A stretch of 64,000 bases of DNA from an uncultured Lachnospiraceae bacterium (GCA_910585895.1 CAJUHY010000009.1:14597-78596), one strand, 5' to 3'. Shown: positions 17,339 through 26,593, counted from the first letter of the stretch. Numbers and translations: made by a program. The notes: generated from the letters alone by a model not told the origin.

Positions 17339-18085
17339 TTGCGGAAAATTATTGTGCCCTGTGGGCTGCATTGTATCAAAATCAATCATCTTGGCGTTGC
17401 TTTGGGCGGGCAGGAGATTCTAAAAGATATTAATCTTCACATTCATTGCGGCAGTCTGAATGTGGTTATCGGGCGTAACGGCGCCGGGAAATCCACGCTG
17501 ATTCGAGCCATATTAGGAGATATTCCCCATACCGGCAATATCGAATTTAAAGATCGGGAGAATGGGCGGATACAAAAGCTGAAAATTGGTTATGTGCCGC
17601 AGTCCATGAATGTGGAAAAACAGACCCCGGTCAGTGTGTATGATATGATTGCTTCTTACCAGAGTAATGTGCCGGTTTTTCTGAAGCGGGGTAAAAAAAT
17701 CCGCCGACAGATCGAAGAGCATTTGGAGATTTTTGAGGTAAGCTATCTGATGGACAAACAGGTCTGCAATTTGTCTGGCGGAGAGCAGCAGCGGGTACTG
17801 TTGTCAATGGCTTTATTAAATTCTCCCAATCTGCTGCTGTTGGATGAACCTGTTTCCGGGATTGATAAGAACGGAATGGAACTGTTTTACAGGACAATTT
17901 ATCGCTTGAAGGAGAATTATGATCTGGCAATTATCCTCATTTCCCACGATTTAGATTATGTCAGGCAGTACGCAGATAAAGTAGTGCTTTTGGATGGGAG
18001 CGTACGTAGACAGGGAAGTGTGCGCGAGGTTTTTCAAAGCTCCGAATTTGCTCAGGTTTTTGGAAGCGGAAAGGAGGAAACATAG
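17339..18085 (+). CDS. metal ABC transporter ATP-binding protein (ZnuC/MntB-like)
   Basis: 248 residues with Walker A VIGRNGAGKSTLIRAI, signature LSGGEQQRVLLSMAL, Walker B LLLLDEPVSGID and the switch His in LISHDLDYV. It powers import of the metal delivered by the upstream binding protein. The start appears to be TTG at 17339, placed after AGGAAGAAGG; no in-frame ATG fits. The permease ATG directly follows the stop. The zinc-versus-manganese choice cannot be made from this subunit. Confidence 0.92.
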   Translation: MRKIIVPCGLHCIKINHLGVALGGQEILKDINLHIHCGSLNVVIGRNGAGKSTLIRAILGDIPHTGNIEFKDRENGRIQKLKIGYVPQSMNVEKQTPVSVYDMIASYQSNVPVFLKRGKKIRRQIEEHLEIFEVSYLMDKQVCNLSGGEQQRVLLSMALLNSPNLLLLDEPVSGIDKNGMELFYRTIYRLKENYDLAIILISHDLDYVRQYADKVVLLDGSVRRQGSVREVFQSSEFAQVFGSGKEET

Positions 18086-18898
18086 ATGGATTTTTTCTCC
18101 TGGCTGCAGTATGATTTTATGAGATATGCGTTCTTGGCAGTTTTGATTATTACGCCGCTGTTCGGCTTGATGGGGACGATGATTGTCAACCGGAAGATGG
18201 CGTTTTTTTCCGATGCCCTTGGGCATTCGGCCTTGACCGGAATTGCTGTGGGCGTGGCGCTTGGCGTGAATAATACCAGCGTATCCATGGTGGCGTTTGC
18301 CATTGTGTTCGCTTTGCTTTTGAATCTAATCAGCAGTAAAGTTTCCTCTGCTACAGACACAGTGATTTCTGTGTTCTCTTCCTGCAGCATTGCCTTGGGA
18401 CTTGCCATTTTGTCTCAGGGGGGCAATTTCAGCAGGTATTCCGGATTGCTGGTGGGCGATATTTTGAGCATTACACCGCAGGAGATTGTGTATCTCTTTA
18501 TAATCCTCGTGGTTACGCTGGTGTTTTGGATATTTGGCTTTAATAAGCTGCTGGCGGTGAGCCTTAATCGGGCGTTGGCAAAAAGCCTTCATATTTCTGC
18601 AGGCTGGATGGAAAATCTTTTTGCCGTTTTGGTAGCGCTGATTGTGATGGTGTCCATTAAATGGGTCGGAATTCTCATAATCAATGCACTTTTAATCCTA
18701 CCGGCGGCAGCGGCAAGAAATCTCTCTGAAAATATGCGGGAATATCATTTCTTTGCAATATTGTTCTCCGTATTCTCAGGTATTGTGGGTCTGGTGATTT
18801 CCTATTATGTCAATGTGGCGACGGGACCTACCATCGCCATCCTTGCCTCTATTATCTATTTTGCCACCTATTGGTGGGGAAGCCGCAACAATGTCTAA
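18086..18898 (+). CDS. metal ABC transporter permease (ZnuB/MntC-like)
   Basis: 270 residues with about eight hydrophobic segments in the ABC-3 pattern. Family blocks include FFSDALGHSALTGIAVG near residues 36-52 and WVGILIINALLILPAAAARNLS near residues 192-213. Its ATG adjoins the ATPase stop, so the two are translated together. It completes a three-gene importer hitched to the tig-to-ysxC cluster. I see no Zur-type palindrome upstream, but transcription may come from the preceding genes. Confidence 0.93.
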   Translation: MDFFSWLQYDFMRYAFLAVLIITPLFGLMGTMIVNRKMAFFSDALGHSALTGIAVGVALGVNNTSVSMVAFAIVFALLLNLISSKVSSATDTVISVFSSCSIALGLAILSQGGNFSRYSGLLVGDILSITPQEIVYLFIILVVTLVFWIFGFNKLLAVSLNRALAKSLHISAGWMENLFAVLVALIVMVSIKWVGILIINALLILPAAAARNLSENMREYHFFAILFSVFSGIVGLVISYYVNVATGPTIAILASIIYFATYWWGSRNNV

Positions 18899-18966
18899 CG
18901 CTTTTGCTGCGGCATGGAGGGGGACTGTAGTATGTATCAATGAGAGTCAGTAGGAGGTGTTGTTAT

Positions 18967-20088
18967 TTGAAACAATCTACAAAGTATTTGAAGATTCTGA
19001 TGAATCTTTTGGTTGCAGCGCTTACAATCGTATTTCTGTGTGTAATTTTTCCCAGGCTGATTGCATTTTTCATGCCGTTTGTGGTTGGCTGGATTATCTC
19101 TATGATTGCCAATCCGTTGGTCCGTTTTCTGGAGAAAAGATTAAAGATTGTGCGTAAACACGGTTCTATGATGATTATTATTGCTGTTCTTGCGGTTGTT
19201 ATACTGCTTGGATATCTTGGTGTCAGCAAGCTGGTGGCGGAGACCGGCAATCTGATAGAGAATCTTCCGCAGATTTATGAAAACTGGCAGAAGGATTTCC
19301 AGGAAATTGGGGAAAATCTGCAGATTGTCTATAACAGACTTCCCAAAGATACCCAGAAAAACCTGATGCAGGTGACGTCCAATCTTTCTGGCTATCTGAG
19401 CGGGTTGGTGCAGACAATCGGAGAACCGACCGTTGGGGCGGTGGGAAATTTTGCCAAGAACGTGCCCGGGACTTTGATAGCAATTATCATGTGCCTTCTT
19501 TCCGCTTATTTTTTTACTGCGGAACGGCAGGAGATTCTGCAGGGACTGAAAAAATATGTATCCGGAGAAATATGGGACCGGGTGTCTGGGGTGATTACGG
19601 ACCTCAAACATGCTGTGGGCGGTTATTTTAAAGCACAATTTAAAATTATGGGCGTAGTCTATGTAATTCTGGTGGTAGGTTTATTGATAATGAGAGTTGG
19701 TTATGCGCCCTTAGTAGCCTTTTTAGTAGCCTTTTTAGATGCCCTGCCATTTTTCGGTACAGGTACGGTGCTGATTCCCTGGGCGGTGATAAAAATTCTC
19801 TCTGCCGATTATGAGATTGCAGTAGGGCTCGTCATTCTCTATGCAGTTACCCAGGTGGTGCGTCAGGTGATTCAGCCTAAGATTGTCGGCGACAGTATCG
19901 GTATGAATCCGCTGGCAACGTTGATTTTTATGTATATCGGTTACAAAATCAGCAGTGTAATCGGCATGATTATTGCTGTGCCGGTGGGCATGATTTTAAT
20001 TAATCTCTACAAAGCCGGAATTTTTGATAATCAGATTCGCTGTATCAAAGAGTTGGTGGAGGACGTCAATAAGTTTCGGAAATTTTAG
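18967..20088 (+). CDS. AI-2E family transporter (PerM/YtvI-like membrane protein)
   Basis: 373 residues from a TTG start at 18967, chosen because TAGGAGGTG ends seven bases before it. Multiple membrane segments lie near residues 6-60, 60-85, 150-170, 205-290 and 300-350. The conserved region VAFLDALPFFGTGTVLIPWA is the family signature, and QPKIVGDSIGMNPLATLIFM follows it. The family includes an AI-2 exporter, Na+/H+ antiporters and the sporulation protein YtvI. The substrate here is unknown. It has its own strong ribosome site after the importer operon. Confidence 0.9.
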   Translation: MKQSTKYLKILMNLLVAALTIVFLCVIFPRLIAFFMPFVVGWIISMIANPLVRFLEKRLKIVRKHGSMMIIIAVLAVVILLGYLGVSKLVAETGNLIENLPQIYENWQKDFQEIGENLQIVYNRLPKDTQKNLMQVTSNLSGYLSGLVQTIGEPTVGAVGNFAKNVPGTLIAIIMCLLSAYFFTAERQEILQGLKKYVSGEIWDRVSGVITDLKHAVGGYFKAQFKIMGVVYVILVVGLLIMRVGYAPLVAFLVAFLDALPFFGTGTVLIPWAVIKILSADYEIAVGLVILYAVTQVVRQVIQPKIVGDSIGMNPLATLIFMYIGYKISSVIGMIIAVPVGMILINLYKAGIFDNQIRCIKELVEDVNKFRKF

Positions 20089-20299
20089 CTGTTTACATAA
20101 GAGACAGCGTTTCCTTTTGTTATGGATAGATGTGGTAATCTAAGAGTTTATGTCGAAAAGTATGGCAAATATTGCTATTTTTTCACGTTAGATTTCGTAA
20201 AAATTATACAAAAGGAACAACTTGTAATGAACAGAAAATAAGTATAAAATAAAAGTAATTATAGATTTGGGAAGGGTTTGCTGGGAAAGGATTGCTGCT

Positions 20300-22642
20300 A
20301 TGAGGGAGGAACAGAAAAAACGATACACAATTGCGATTATGTTGGGCGATATGCAGTCTGACTATTCGGGAGAGCTTCTGAGAGGCTTTTATACGTGCGC
20401 GCAGAAAGAAGACGTGAATATTGTTTACTTAATGGGGCCCCGCATCCCGCAATATTGTTTGGATGTGTTTGCAACAGATTCGGAGGAAGATTACAGTTAT
20501 CAGTTTGACACAGCTTATGCCTATGCGCATTTTACGAAGCCGGACGCCATGATTATCTCTTATGCAGCGCTTTCTTATTATCGGACACGCGAGGAAAAAG
20601 AGGCATTTCTAAATCAGTATGTCGATATTCCTTATCTTTTGATTGGAGAGAAGTTAGAAGGGTTTGAGGCCCCCTATATGATGTCGGATAATTATAAGGG
20701 AATGTGCGCTTGTATTGAGCATTTGGTGGTGGACCATGGATATCGGAAGGTTGCTTTTCTGAGCGGTCCGAAGACCAACATGGATGCGGTGGAAAGACTT
20801 CAGGCTTATTGCGACGTAATGGAGGAACATGGCCTGCCAGTCAGTGATACGATGATTGCCTATGGAGATTATTCTGTGCATGTGAAGGAGCAGGTGAAGT
20901 ATCTTCTGGATAATAATCCGGGGATTGAGGCTATTATCTGTGCCAATGATAATATGGCAAAATGCTGTTATCAGGTGTGTTTTGCGAGGAGCCTGCGAGT
21001 AGGTAAGGATATTGCGGTCACTGGTTTTGATGATGTGGAACTTGCGCGGACGATGGATCCTCTTTTGACGAGTGTCTCCCAGAATGGGTTTAAGTTCAGC
21101 CACCTGGCGCTTAAGAATGCCATCACGCTGTGTGAAAAGCGGGTGATGTTTGAGCAGCGTCTGCCGGTAGATGTACATATCAGGGCATCCTGCGGATGTG
21201 ATTATGGGAAGAAACAGTCCCTTATTTTTGCGGACCATGCGCAAAAGGAACAATATATTATCAAGGCGATGGGAACAATATCTACGGAATTACTGTCGTC
21301 TATTCCTTATCAGGAGGAGCGCAACCGTTATTCGGGGTTGATTTTGGATTATTTCAACCATATTAACAGCACTATCTGCTGTCAGAACGAAGAGACTGTC
21401 AATTTGGAATATCTTATGGACATTCTTCAGGAACTTACTGATTATGACCATATGTCAATTTCTCTGCTATTGGAGAATCTGACAAATCTCATGCAGGTGC
21501 TTATCGGCAATGCGGAGAGCGCCAGAGAGCAGGAGCAGCTTTCCATGGTATTGGATGCAACCAGGCAGTATATTCATTTTGCAAATGTTTCAAAATTGGA
21601 AGAAGAAGTAATAGACTCCAACCGCAAGAACTGGTTTGTACCCACATTGATTCAGGATTTGTCGGGCATAACGAGCGAGGATGGATTTTCCAAAGCGCTT
21701 GTGTATATTATGAAACGTTTTCAGATTATGAAGGTCAGGAGCTGCTATATTTATCTGTACGACAAACCAATTATCCATAGGGGAGGAATGTCTCCATTTT
21801 TTCCGAAGGAAATTTATCTGTGTTCCTGGTTTCTGGGAGAGGAAATGGTCTGTTATGAGAAAGAAGAGCGTCCCTGTGTGACGATGGATAATGGATTTGC
21901 TTCTTTTATCAGTTCCGATGACCCAATGGCATTGACAGCAGTCGTGCTGTTTTCCGGTGACAAGCAGTATGGCATGATGCTTTGTGAGGCTGCCCAGGAA
22001 GATATTCCGTTTCTGCAGCTCTGCAGCCTGCAGGTAGGACCGCTGCTGCGGTTCCTGGAGTTGAATCAGATGGAGAAAGAATCCCAGAGGGAACTGCAGA
22101 AATCGCTGCGGACGATTCAGGAGCAGAATGATATATTAAGTTTTGTCTCAGAGTACGATGAATTGACACAGCTTTTGAACCGCCGGGGATTTATGGAGCG
22201 TTCTATTCGCTGCTGCCAGCAGGGGGTGGGCAAGAAAGCGTATTTGATATTTGGTGACCTGGACCATTTAAAAGAAATTAACGACTGTTATGGGCATACT
22301 GCCGGGGACTTTGCAATCCGCGGCGTGGCAAACCAGCTTCGGGAAATATTGCCGCCCGATGCCATCACAGCGCGGATTGGCGGAGATGAATTTATTTCTC
22401 TGGTATTTTCGGACAAAAATGATTTTAAGAATGCAACGATGGATGGGCTTAAGATTGTCAGTGAGCGTTTTAACCGTTCCAGCATGAAGCCCTATTACGT
22501 AGAGATTTCGATTGGAATCTATGAGTTTTGCTGTTGCCAGGAGACAGATCTCAATGAACTGATTCAGAAATCGGATGAATTGCTGTATCAGGCTAAGGTG
22601 AAGCGCAGGAAGAGCGTGAAAAAGGAGCTGGAAGCTGTATAA
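20300..22642 (+). CDS. LacI-type periplasmic-binding-fold sensor fused to a GGDEF diguanylate cyclase
   Basis: 780 residues with no signal peptide or membrane segment, so cytoplasmic. Residues 1-310 resemble the effector-binding part of LacI/GalR regulators (YTIAIMLGDMQSDYSGELLRG; DHGYRKVAFLSGP; AIICANDNMAKCCYQ; AVTGFDDVELARTMDP), but no helix-turn-helix precedes it. A helical middle region of about 300 residues follows. The GGDEF domain (about 620-775) has FGDLDHLKEINDCYGH and the intact active site ARIGGDEFIS. The RxxD inhibitory site five residues before GGDEF is absent. It probably makes cyclic-di-GMP in response to a small ligand. The ATG at 20300 follows GGGAAAGG; a TTG at 20267 is an alternative. 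Confidence 0.88.
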   Translation: MREEQKKRYTIAIMLGDMQSDYSGELLRGFYTCAQKEDVNIVYLMGPRIPQYCLDVFATDSEEDYSYQFDTAYAYAHFTKPDAMIISYAALSYYRTREEKEAFLNQYVDIPYLLIGEKLEGFEAPYMMSDNYKGMCACIEHLVVDHGYRKVAFLSGPKTNMDAVERLQAYCDVMEEHGLPVSDTMIAYGDYSVHVKEQVKYLLDNNPGIEAIICANDNMAKCCYQVCFARSLRVGKDIAVTGFDDVELARTMDPLLTSVSQNGFKFSHLALKNAITLCEKRVMFEQRLPVDVHIRASCGCDYGKKQSLIFADHAQKEQYIIKAMGTISTELLSSIPYQEERNRYSGLILDYFNHINSTICCQNEETVNLEYLMDILQELTDYDHMSISLLLENLTNLMQVLIGNAESAREQEQLSMVLDATRQYIHFANVSKLEEEVIDSNRKNWFVPTLIQDLSGITSEDGFSKALVYIMKRFQIMKVRSCYIYLYDKPIIHRGGMSPFFPKEIYLCSWFLGEEMVCYEKEERPCVTMDNGFASFISSDDPMALTAVVLFSGDKQYGMMLCEAAQEDIPFLQLCSLQVGPLLRFLELNQMEKESQRELQKSLRTIQEQNDILSFVSEYDELTQLLNRRGFMERSIRCCQQGVGKKAYLIFGDLDHLKEINDCYGHTAGDFAIRGVANQLREILPPDAITARIGGDEFISLVFSDKNDFKNATMDGLKIVSERFNRSSMKPYYVEISIGIYEFCCCQETDLNELIQKSDELLYQAKVKRRKSVKKELEAV

Positions 22643-22703
22643 TTTTTGGGTGATATGCTTTCATTTGGAACACCATCGGAATCATAGATAGAGGGAATTT
22701 AAG

Positions 22704-22753
22704 ACAGAGCAGCAGATTTTCAGGTATCAGAAAAATCTGCTGTTCTGTTTTTT
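22704..22753 (+). terminator. strong terminator of the GGDEF gene
   Basis: ACAGAGCAGCAGATTTT (22704-22720) pairs with AAAATCTGCTGTTCTGT (22732-22748), ending in TTTTTT. The hairpin extends into the last codons of the convergent flippase gene. Confidence 0.85.
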
Positions 22754-24124
22754 GGCTGAGCCGGAGCGGATGAAGAGCATCAGCAGCGCGCCAGCCGCCA
22801 TGGTAATCTGGCTGAGCAATGTTCCCCATAAGTAACCCTTAATTCCGGCAATGGGAATCACAAACAGCACGAAGGCGATGCGGATGCTGAGCCCCAGGAT
22901 ATTTAAAAAGAATGTGGAGGTGGTTTTGCCGAGTCCATTTAAAATGCTGTGCAGTGTAGTAGACAGATAGAGGAAAGGGCAAATCCAGCCTAAGGTTACG
23001 ATGAAAGTTCCAGCAAGTTCATTGGAGAATAACGCAGAACCCATCCATCGTCCCAAAACCAAAAACATGGCAGTGCAGAGGAATCCCAGAAGAAGGCTGT
23101 AAAAACATGTTTTCTTAATAGCTTTTATGATATAGCGTTTTTCTTGTTTTTCCTGTGCTTCCGCAATCAGCGGAAGCAGCATGACAGAGACAGAGTTTGT
23201 CAGTACAGAGGGAAAGAGGACCATAGGCAGCGCCATTCCGGTGAGGATGCCATATACACTCAGGGCCTCCGATGGAGAATAGCCGTACAGTCTTAGCTGT
23301 CCCGGGAGCATCACAGCCTCTAAGCTTTGCAGGAGATTTACCATAACCCGGTTGGCAGTCAGAGGCAGGGAGAGGAAGAAAATCTGCCCAATTGCCTGAA
23401 TGCGGCTGCCGCGGCTTTTTTTCAGCCGCACAAAGCTGATGGAAAACAGTACGGCAGCGGCCTCTCCGGCGACCAGTCCCCAGACCACCAGATTCAGGGA
23501 AATGGCTTGGTATTTTTCCATAGAAATTTCAAAGAAAAGCCAGACAGTCAGTACGCGCACAAGCTGCTCGACAAGCTGGGAACTGGCGGGGACAAAGGTT
23601 TTTTTCAGACCATAGAAATACCCATTGATGCAGGAATGAATCGCTCCAAAAGGAATGGAGAGGGCGATAATCTGCAACAAGGAGGCACATCGTGGTTCTT
23701 CCAGAAAATGTACGGCAATTGGCTCGGCAAACTGGTACAGGAATACTGTACAGAGGAAGGAAATTGTCAGCGAGATAATTAATCCGGCGCCAAGGTAACA
23801 GCTTTCATTGCAGTAGGGGCTTGCTGAGGGCTTGCTGCCGAAACGTGCGCCGCCGTCGGAGGAAGTATGGCAGTTTGCTGCAGAAGAAACGGCAGCTTGG
23901 GCAACAAAGCGCGAAATAGCAGTCTGTATGGCGGAGGAAGTCAGGGAGATGGTAAGTATGTAAATGGGTATGGTAAGCTGATAGATACCCATCCCCTCAG
24001 CACCAATTCTCTGTGAAAGGAATATTCTATAGAAAAAGCCAATGACCCGGGAGAGTACTCCTGAGATGGTTAAGAGCATCGTGCCGGCAATCAGCGGATG
24101 CCTGCGTAGGGATTCAGTTTTCAT
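22727..24124 (-). CDS. oligosaccharide flippase family protein, SpoVB-like (MOP superfamily)
   Basis: 465 residues, 12-14 predicted membrane segments. The N terminus GTMLLTISGVLSRVIGFFYR and EGMGIYQLTIPIYILTISL is characteristic of SpoVB/MurJ-type lipid II or polysaccharide flippases of Firmicutes. In sporulating species SpoVB-like proteins move cortex precursors across the outer forespore membrane. An insert of Ser/Gly-rich residues near positions 78-98 (between the second and third membrane segments) is unusual. The gene is alone and convergent with the GGDEF gene. Lipid II versus another undecaprenyl-linked sugar cannot be settled from sequence. Confidence 0.85.
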   Translation of the reverse strand: MKTESLRRHPLIAGTMLLTISGVLSRVIGFFYRIFLSQRIGAEGMGIYQLTIPIYILTISLTSSAIQTAISRFVAQAAVSSAANCHTSSDGGARFGSKPSASPYCNESCYLGAGLIISLTISFLCTVFLYQFAEPIAVHFLEEPRCASLLQIIALSIPFGAIHSCINGYFYGLKKTFVPASSQLVEQLVRVLTVWLFFEISMEKYQAISLNLVVWGLVAGEAAAVLFSISFVRLKKSRGSRIQAIGQIFFLSLPLTANRVMVNLLQSLEAVMLPGQLRLYGYSPSEALSVYGILTGMALPMVLFPSVLTNSVSVMLLPLIAEAQEKQEKRYIIKAIKKTCFYSLLLGFLCTAMFLVLGRWMGSALFSNELAGTFIVTLGWICPFLYLSTTLHSILNGLGKTTSTFFLNILGLSIRIAFVLFVIPIAGIKGYLWGTLLSQITMAAGALLMLFIRSGSAKKQNSRFF

Positions 24125-24199
24125 AATAGCTCCAAAATAATCAAAAGGGTTATTTTAAACATATGTGCAGAAAAAACCCCTCATGCATAAAATTTTAAC

Positions 24200-24228
24200 T
24201 TGACAGCAGAATAAAAGCATGATACTAT
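24200..24228 (+). promoter_or_regulatory. promoter of the Rrf2-iscS-iscU cluster
   Basis: TTGACA (24200-24205), a 17-bp spacer and TACTAT (24223-24228), about 57 bp upstream of the regulator start. Confidence 0.7.
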
Positions 24229-24242
24229 GCGTTTGTAATAAA

Positions 24243-24263
24243 ATCCGACTAAAATACTCGGAT
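24243..24263 (+). promoter_or_regulatory. palindromic operator, likely bound by the Rrf2/IscR-type regulator
   Basis: ATCCGACTA-AAA-TACTCGGAT: eight of nine arm positions are symmetric. It lies 14 bp after the -10 box and before the ribosome site of the Rrf2 gene, the right place for autorepression of the Fe-S cluster genes. Confidence 0.7.
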
Positions 24264-24284
24264 ATTGAAATGGAAGGTGGGAAC

Positions 24285-24713
24285 TTGAAGTTATCTACAA
24301 AAGGAAGATATGGACTGAGGGCTTTTATCGATTTGGCAGTCTGTGGGGAAAGCCAGCCAGTTTCATTGGCGAGTATTGCGCAGCGGCAGGAGATTTCTGT
24401 CAGTTATCTGGAACAGCTGATGGCGAAGCTGAAAAGAGCCGGGCTGGTAAAGAGCGTTCGCGGCGTTAACGGCGGTTATAGTCTCGCGATGCCTGCGGAT
24501 GAGATTTCTGTGGGGGATGTGCTGAGGGCATTGGAAGGTGACCTTACCCCGGTGGAGTGCGCGGGGATTGATAATGACGGTAAGACACATTGCAATGGGT
24601 CTTCGCAGTGTGTCAGTAAAATAGTCTGGAAACGGATTAATGACAGCATCAATGATACTGTGGACAGCATTTATATTGGTGAGCTTGTGCGAGAGAGCAA
24701 AACAATTCAATAA
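24285..24713 (+). CDS. Rrf2 family transcriptional regulator, IscR-like
   Basis: 142 residues. The canonical opening KLSTKGRYGLRAFIDLA fixes the start at a TTG (24285) with GAAGGTGGG ahead of it. The winged helix ends with LVKSVRGVNGGYSLA. Three Cys in ECAGIDNDGKTHCNGSSQC match the spacing region that binds a 2Fe-2S cluster in IscR; CymR-type members lack these. It is followed 16 bp later by iscS, so it probably senses cluster supply and represses the iscSU genes through the palindrome at 24243-24263. Confidence 0.9.
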   Translation: MKLSTKGRYGLRAFIDLAVCGESQPVSLASIAQRQEISVSYLEQLMAKLKRAGLVKSVRGVNGGYSLAMPADEISVGDVLRALEGDLTPVECAGIDNDGKTHCNGSSQCVSKIVWKRINDSINDTVDSIYIGELVRESKTIQ

Positions 24714-24728
24714 CAGAGGTGTAAAAGT

Positions 24729-25910
24729 ATGAAAAAAATGATATATTTGGATAATGCGGCAACAACCAGGACTGCGCCGGAGGTTGTGGAGGCGATGCTT
24801 CCCTATTTCAGCGAGTTATATGGAAACGCTTCCACCGTTTATGAGTTCGGGGCAAAGAGCAAGGAAGCAGTTACCGCGGCACGGGAGACAATCGCAAATG
24901 CCATTGGGGCGAAAGATAATGAGATTTATTTTACGGCAGGCGGAAGCGAGTCTGACAACTGGGCGCTGAAAGCTACGGCGGAGGCATATAAAGACAAAGG
25001 GCAACACATCATTACCAGCAAGATTGAGCACCATGCAATTCTCCATACCTGCGAGTGGTTGGAGAAGAACGGTTTTGAGGTGACTTACCTGGATGTGGAT
25101 GAATTTGGCGTTGTAAAGCTGGATGAACTGAAAAAGGCTATCCGTCCCGATACAATTCTCATTTCCATTATGTTTGCCAACAATGAGATTGGTACAATTG
25201 AGCCAGTGGCGGAGATTGGAAAAATCGCCAGAGAACATGGCATACTGTTTCACACAGACGCCGTCCAGGCATTTGGGCAGCTGCCCATCAATGTAGATGA
25301 GCTGAATATTGATATGCTGAGCAGCAGCGGGCATAAACTGAATGGACCGAAAGGCATCGGTTTTCTTTATATCCGCAAAGGTGTGAAAATCCGTTCCTTC
25401 CTGCACGGAGGCGCGCAGGAGAGAAAACGACGCGCAGGTACGGAAAATGTTCCCGGGATTGTCGGTTTTGGCAAAGCAGCAGAACTTGCCCTTGCCGCAA
25501 TGGAGGAGCGCACAGCGAAGGAGCGAAAGCTGCGTGACCATCTCATGGAACGTGTTTTGAAAGAAATTCCTTTTACCAGGGTTAACGGGGACAGGACGAA
25601 TCGGCTTCCCAATAATGTGAACCTCTGTTTTCAATTTGTGGAGGGAGAATCTTTGTTGATTATGCTGGATATGAAAGGAATCTGCGGATCCTCCGGTTCT
25701 GCCTGTACGTCCGGCTCTTTGGACCCATCCCATGTACTGCTTGCCATTGGTCTGCCGCATGAGATTGCCCATGGTTCTCTGCGCCTGACATTAGGGGAAG
25801 ATACGACCTTAGAAGATATTGATTATACCGTGGATGCCATCAAAGAGATTGTTACCCAGCTGCGGGAGATGTCGCCCCTGTATGAGGATTACATGAAAAA
25901 GCAAAAATAG
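24729..25910 (+). CDS. iscS: cysteine desulfurase, IscS/NifS type
   Basis: 393 residues. PLP-dependent enzyme that takes sulfur from cysteine for Fe-S clusters and thio-tRNA. Visible are YLDNAATTRTAPEVVEAM at the N terminus, the PLP-binding Lys in SSSGHKLNGPKGIGFLY, the His in SKIEHHAILH, and the sulfur-carrying Cys in the loop CGSSGSACTSGSLDPSH. It lies between the Rrf2 regulator and iscU. Given mnmA further on, it likely supplies both cluster assembly and tRNA thiolation. Confidence 0.97.
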   Translation: MKKMIYLDNAATTRTAPEVVEAMLPYFSELYGNASTVYEFGAKSKEAVTAARETIANAIGAKDNEIYFTAGGSESDNWALKATAEAYKDKGQHIITSKIEHHAILHTCEWLEKNGFEVTYLDVDEFGVVKLDELKKAIRPDTILISIMFANNEIGTIEPVAEIGKIAREHGILFHTDAVQAFGQLPINVDELNIDMLSSSGHKLNGPKGIGFLYIRKGVKIRSFLHGGAQERKRRAGTENVPGIVGFGKAAELALAAMEERTAKERKLRDHLMERVLKEIPFTRVNGDRTNRLPNNVNLCFQFVEGESLLIMLDMKGICGSSGSACTSGSLDPSHVLLAIGLPHEIAHGSLRLTLGEDTTLEDIDYTVDAIKEIVTQLREMSPLYEDYMKKQK

Positions 25911-25962
25911 TATACGGTGTGATAATTGATTACTTATTTTATAAAAATCTGGAGGAAGACAA

Positions 25963-26400
25963 ATGTACAGTGAAAAAGTAATGGACCATTTTAAAAATCC
26001 GAGAAATGTAGGGGAGATTGAAAATGCCAGCGGCGTTGGTACGGTGGGAAATGCGAAATGCGGCGATATTATGCGTATTTTTCTGGATATTGATGAGGAT
26101 GGAATCATTCAGGATGTAAAATTTAAGACTTTTGGCTGCGGCGCAGCCGTGGCAACCAGTTCCATGGCAACGGAACTGGTCAAAGGTAAGACCGTGCAGG
26201 AAGCGCTTAAGGTCACCAACAAAGCCGTGATGGAGGCATTAGATGGACTTCCGCCCGTCAAGGTTCACTGTTCCCTGTTGGCGGAGGAGGCAATCCATGC
26301 AGCTCTCTGGGATTATGCACAGAAGAACAACATAAAGATTGAGGGACTCGAAAAGCCTAAGGATGATATCAGTGAAGAAGAGGAAGAGGAAGATTACTAA
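25963..26400 (+). CDS. iscU: Fe-S cluster scaffold protein IscU/NifU N-terminal type
   Basis: 145 residues. The three cluster-ligand Cys are in GNAKCGDIMRI, FGCGAAVATSSMATEL and VHCSLLAEEAIHAAL, and the N terminus YSEKVMDHFKNPRNVGEI is typical. After about residue 125 a charged tail ends in a Glu run (EEEEEEDY) absent from proteobacterial IscU. It receives sulfur from IscS and builds 2Fe-2S clusters. GGAGGAAG precedes the ATG. The stop directly abuts the tandem repeat region before mnmA. Confidence 0.96.
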   Translation: MYSEKVMDHFKNPRNVGEIENASGVGTVGNAKCGDIMRIFLDIDEDGIIQDVKFKTFGCGAAVATSSMATELVKGKTVQEALKVTNKAVMEALDGLPPVKVHCSLLAEEAIHAALWDYAQKNNIKIEGLEKPKDDISEEEEEEDY

Positions 26401-26592
26401 ATGACATGAGGGGGGACCATATGACATGAGGGGGGACCAAACGAAGTTGGGGAGAGTCCTGATGTCTCTTATCGGGGTCAAAGAAGTAAACAGAAGTTGG
26501 GGAGAGTCCTGATGTCTCTTATCGGGGTCAAAGAAGTAAACAGAATTTGGAGAGAGTCCTGATGTCTCATATCGGGGCCAATAAAGAAAAAT
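26401..26592. repeat. two short tandem repeat blocks between iscU and mnmA
   Basis: First block: ATGACATGAGGGGGGACCAT twice (26401-26420, 26421-26440, last base differs). Second block: a 50-bp unit starting GAAGTTGGGGAGAGTCCTGA, three copies with period 50 (26443, 26493, 26543), the first two identical through the shared core and the third with several substitutions. The last copy runs to the mnmA start codon, so the repeats make up the whole mnmA leader. There are no spacers, so this is not a CRISPR. Confidence 0.85.
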
Positions 26593-26593
26593 C

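Noticed and set aside
23327..23782. 151-aa plus-strand ORF opposite the flippase gene
   Set aside because: It is a shadow of the 465-aa membrane protein, has no ribosome site, and its composition is that of an antisense frame.
26401..26592. Possible CRISPR array (repeated units before mnmA)
   Set aside because: The units abut each other with no unique spacers, only three copies, and no cas genes are near.
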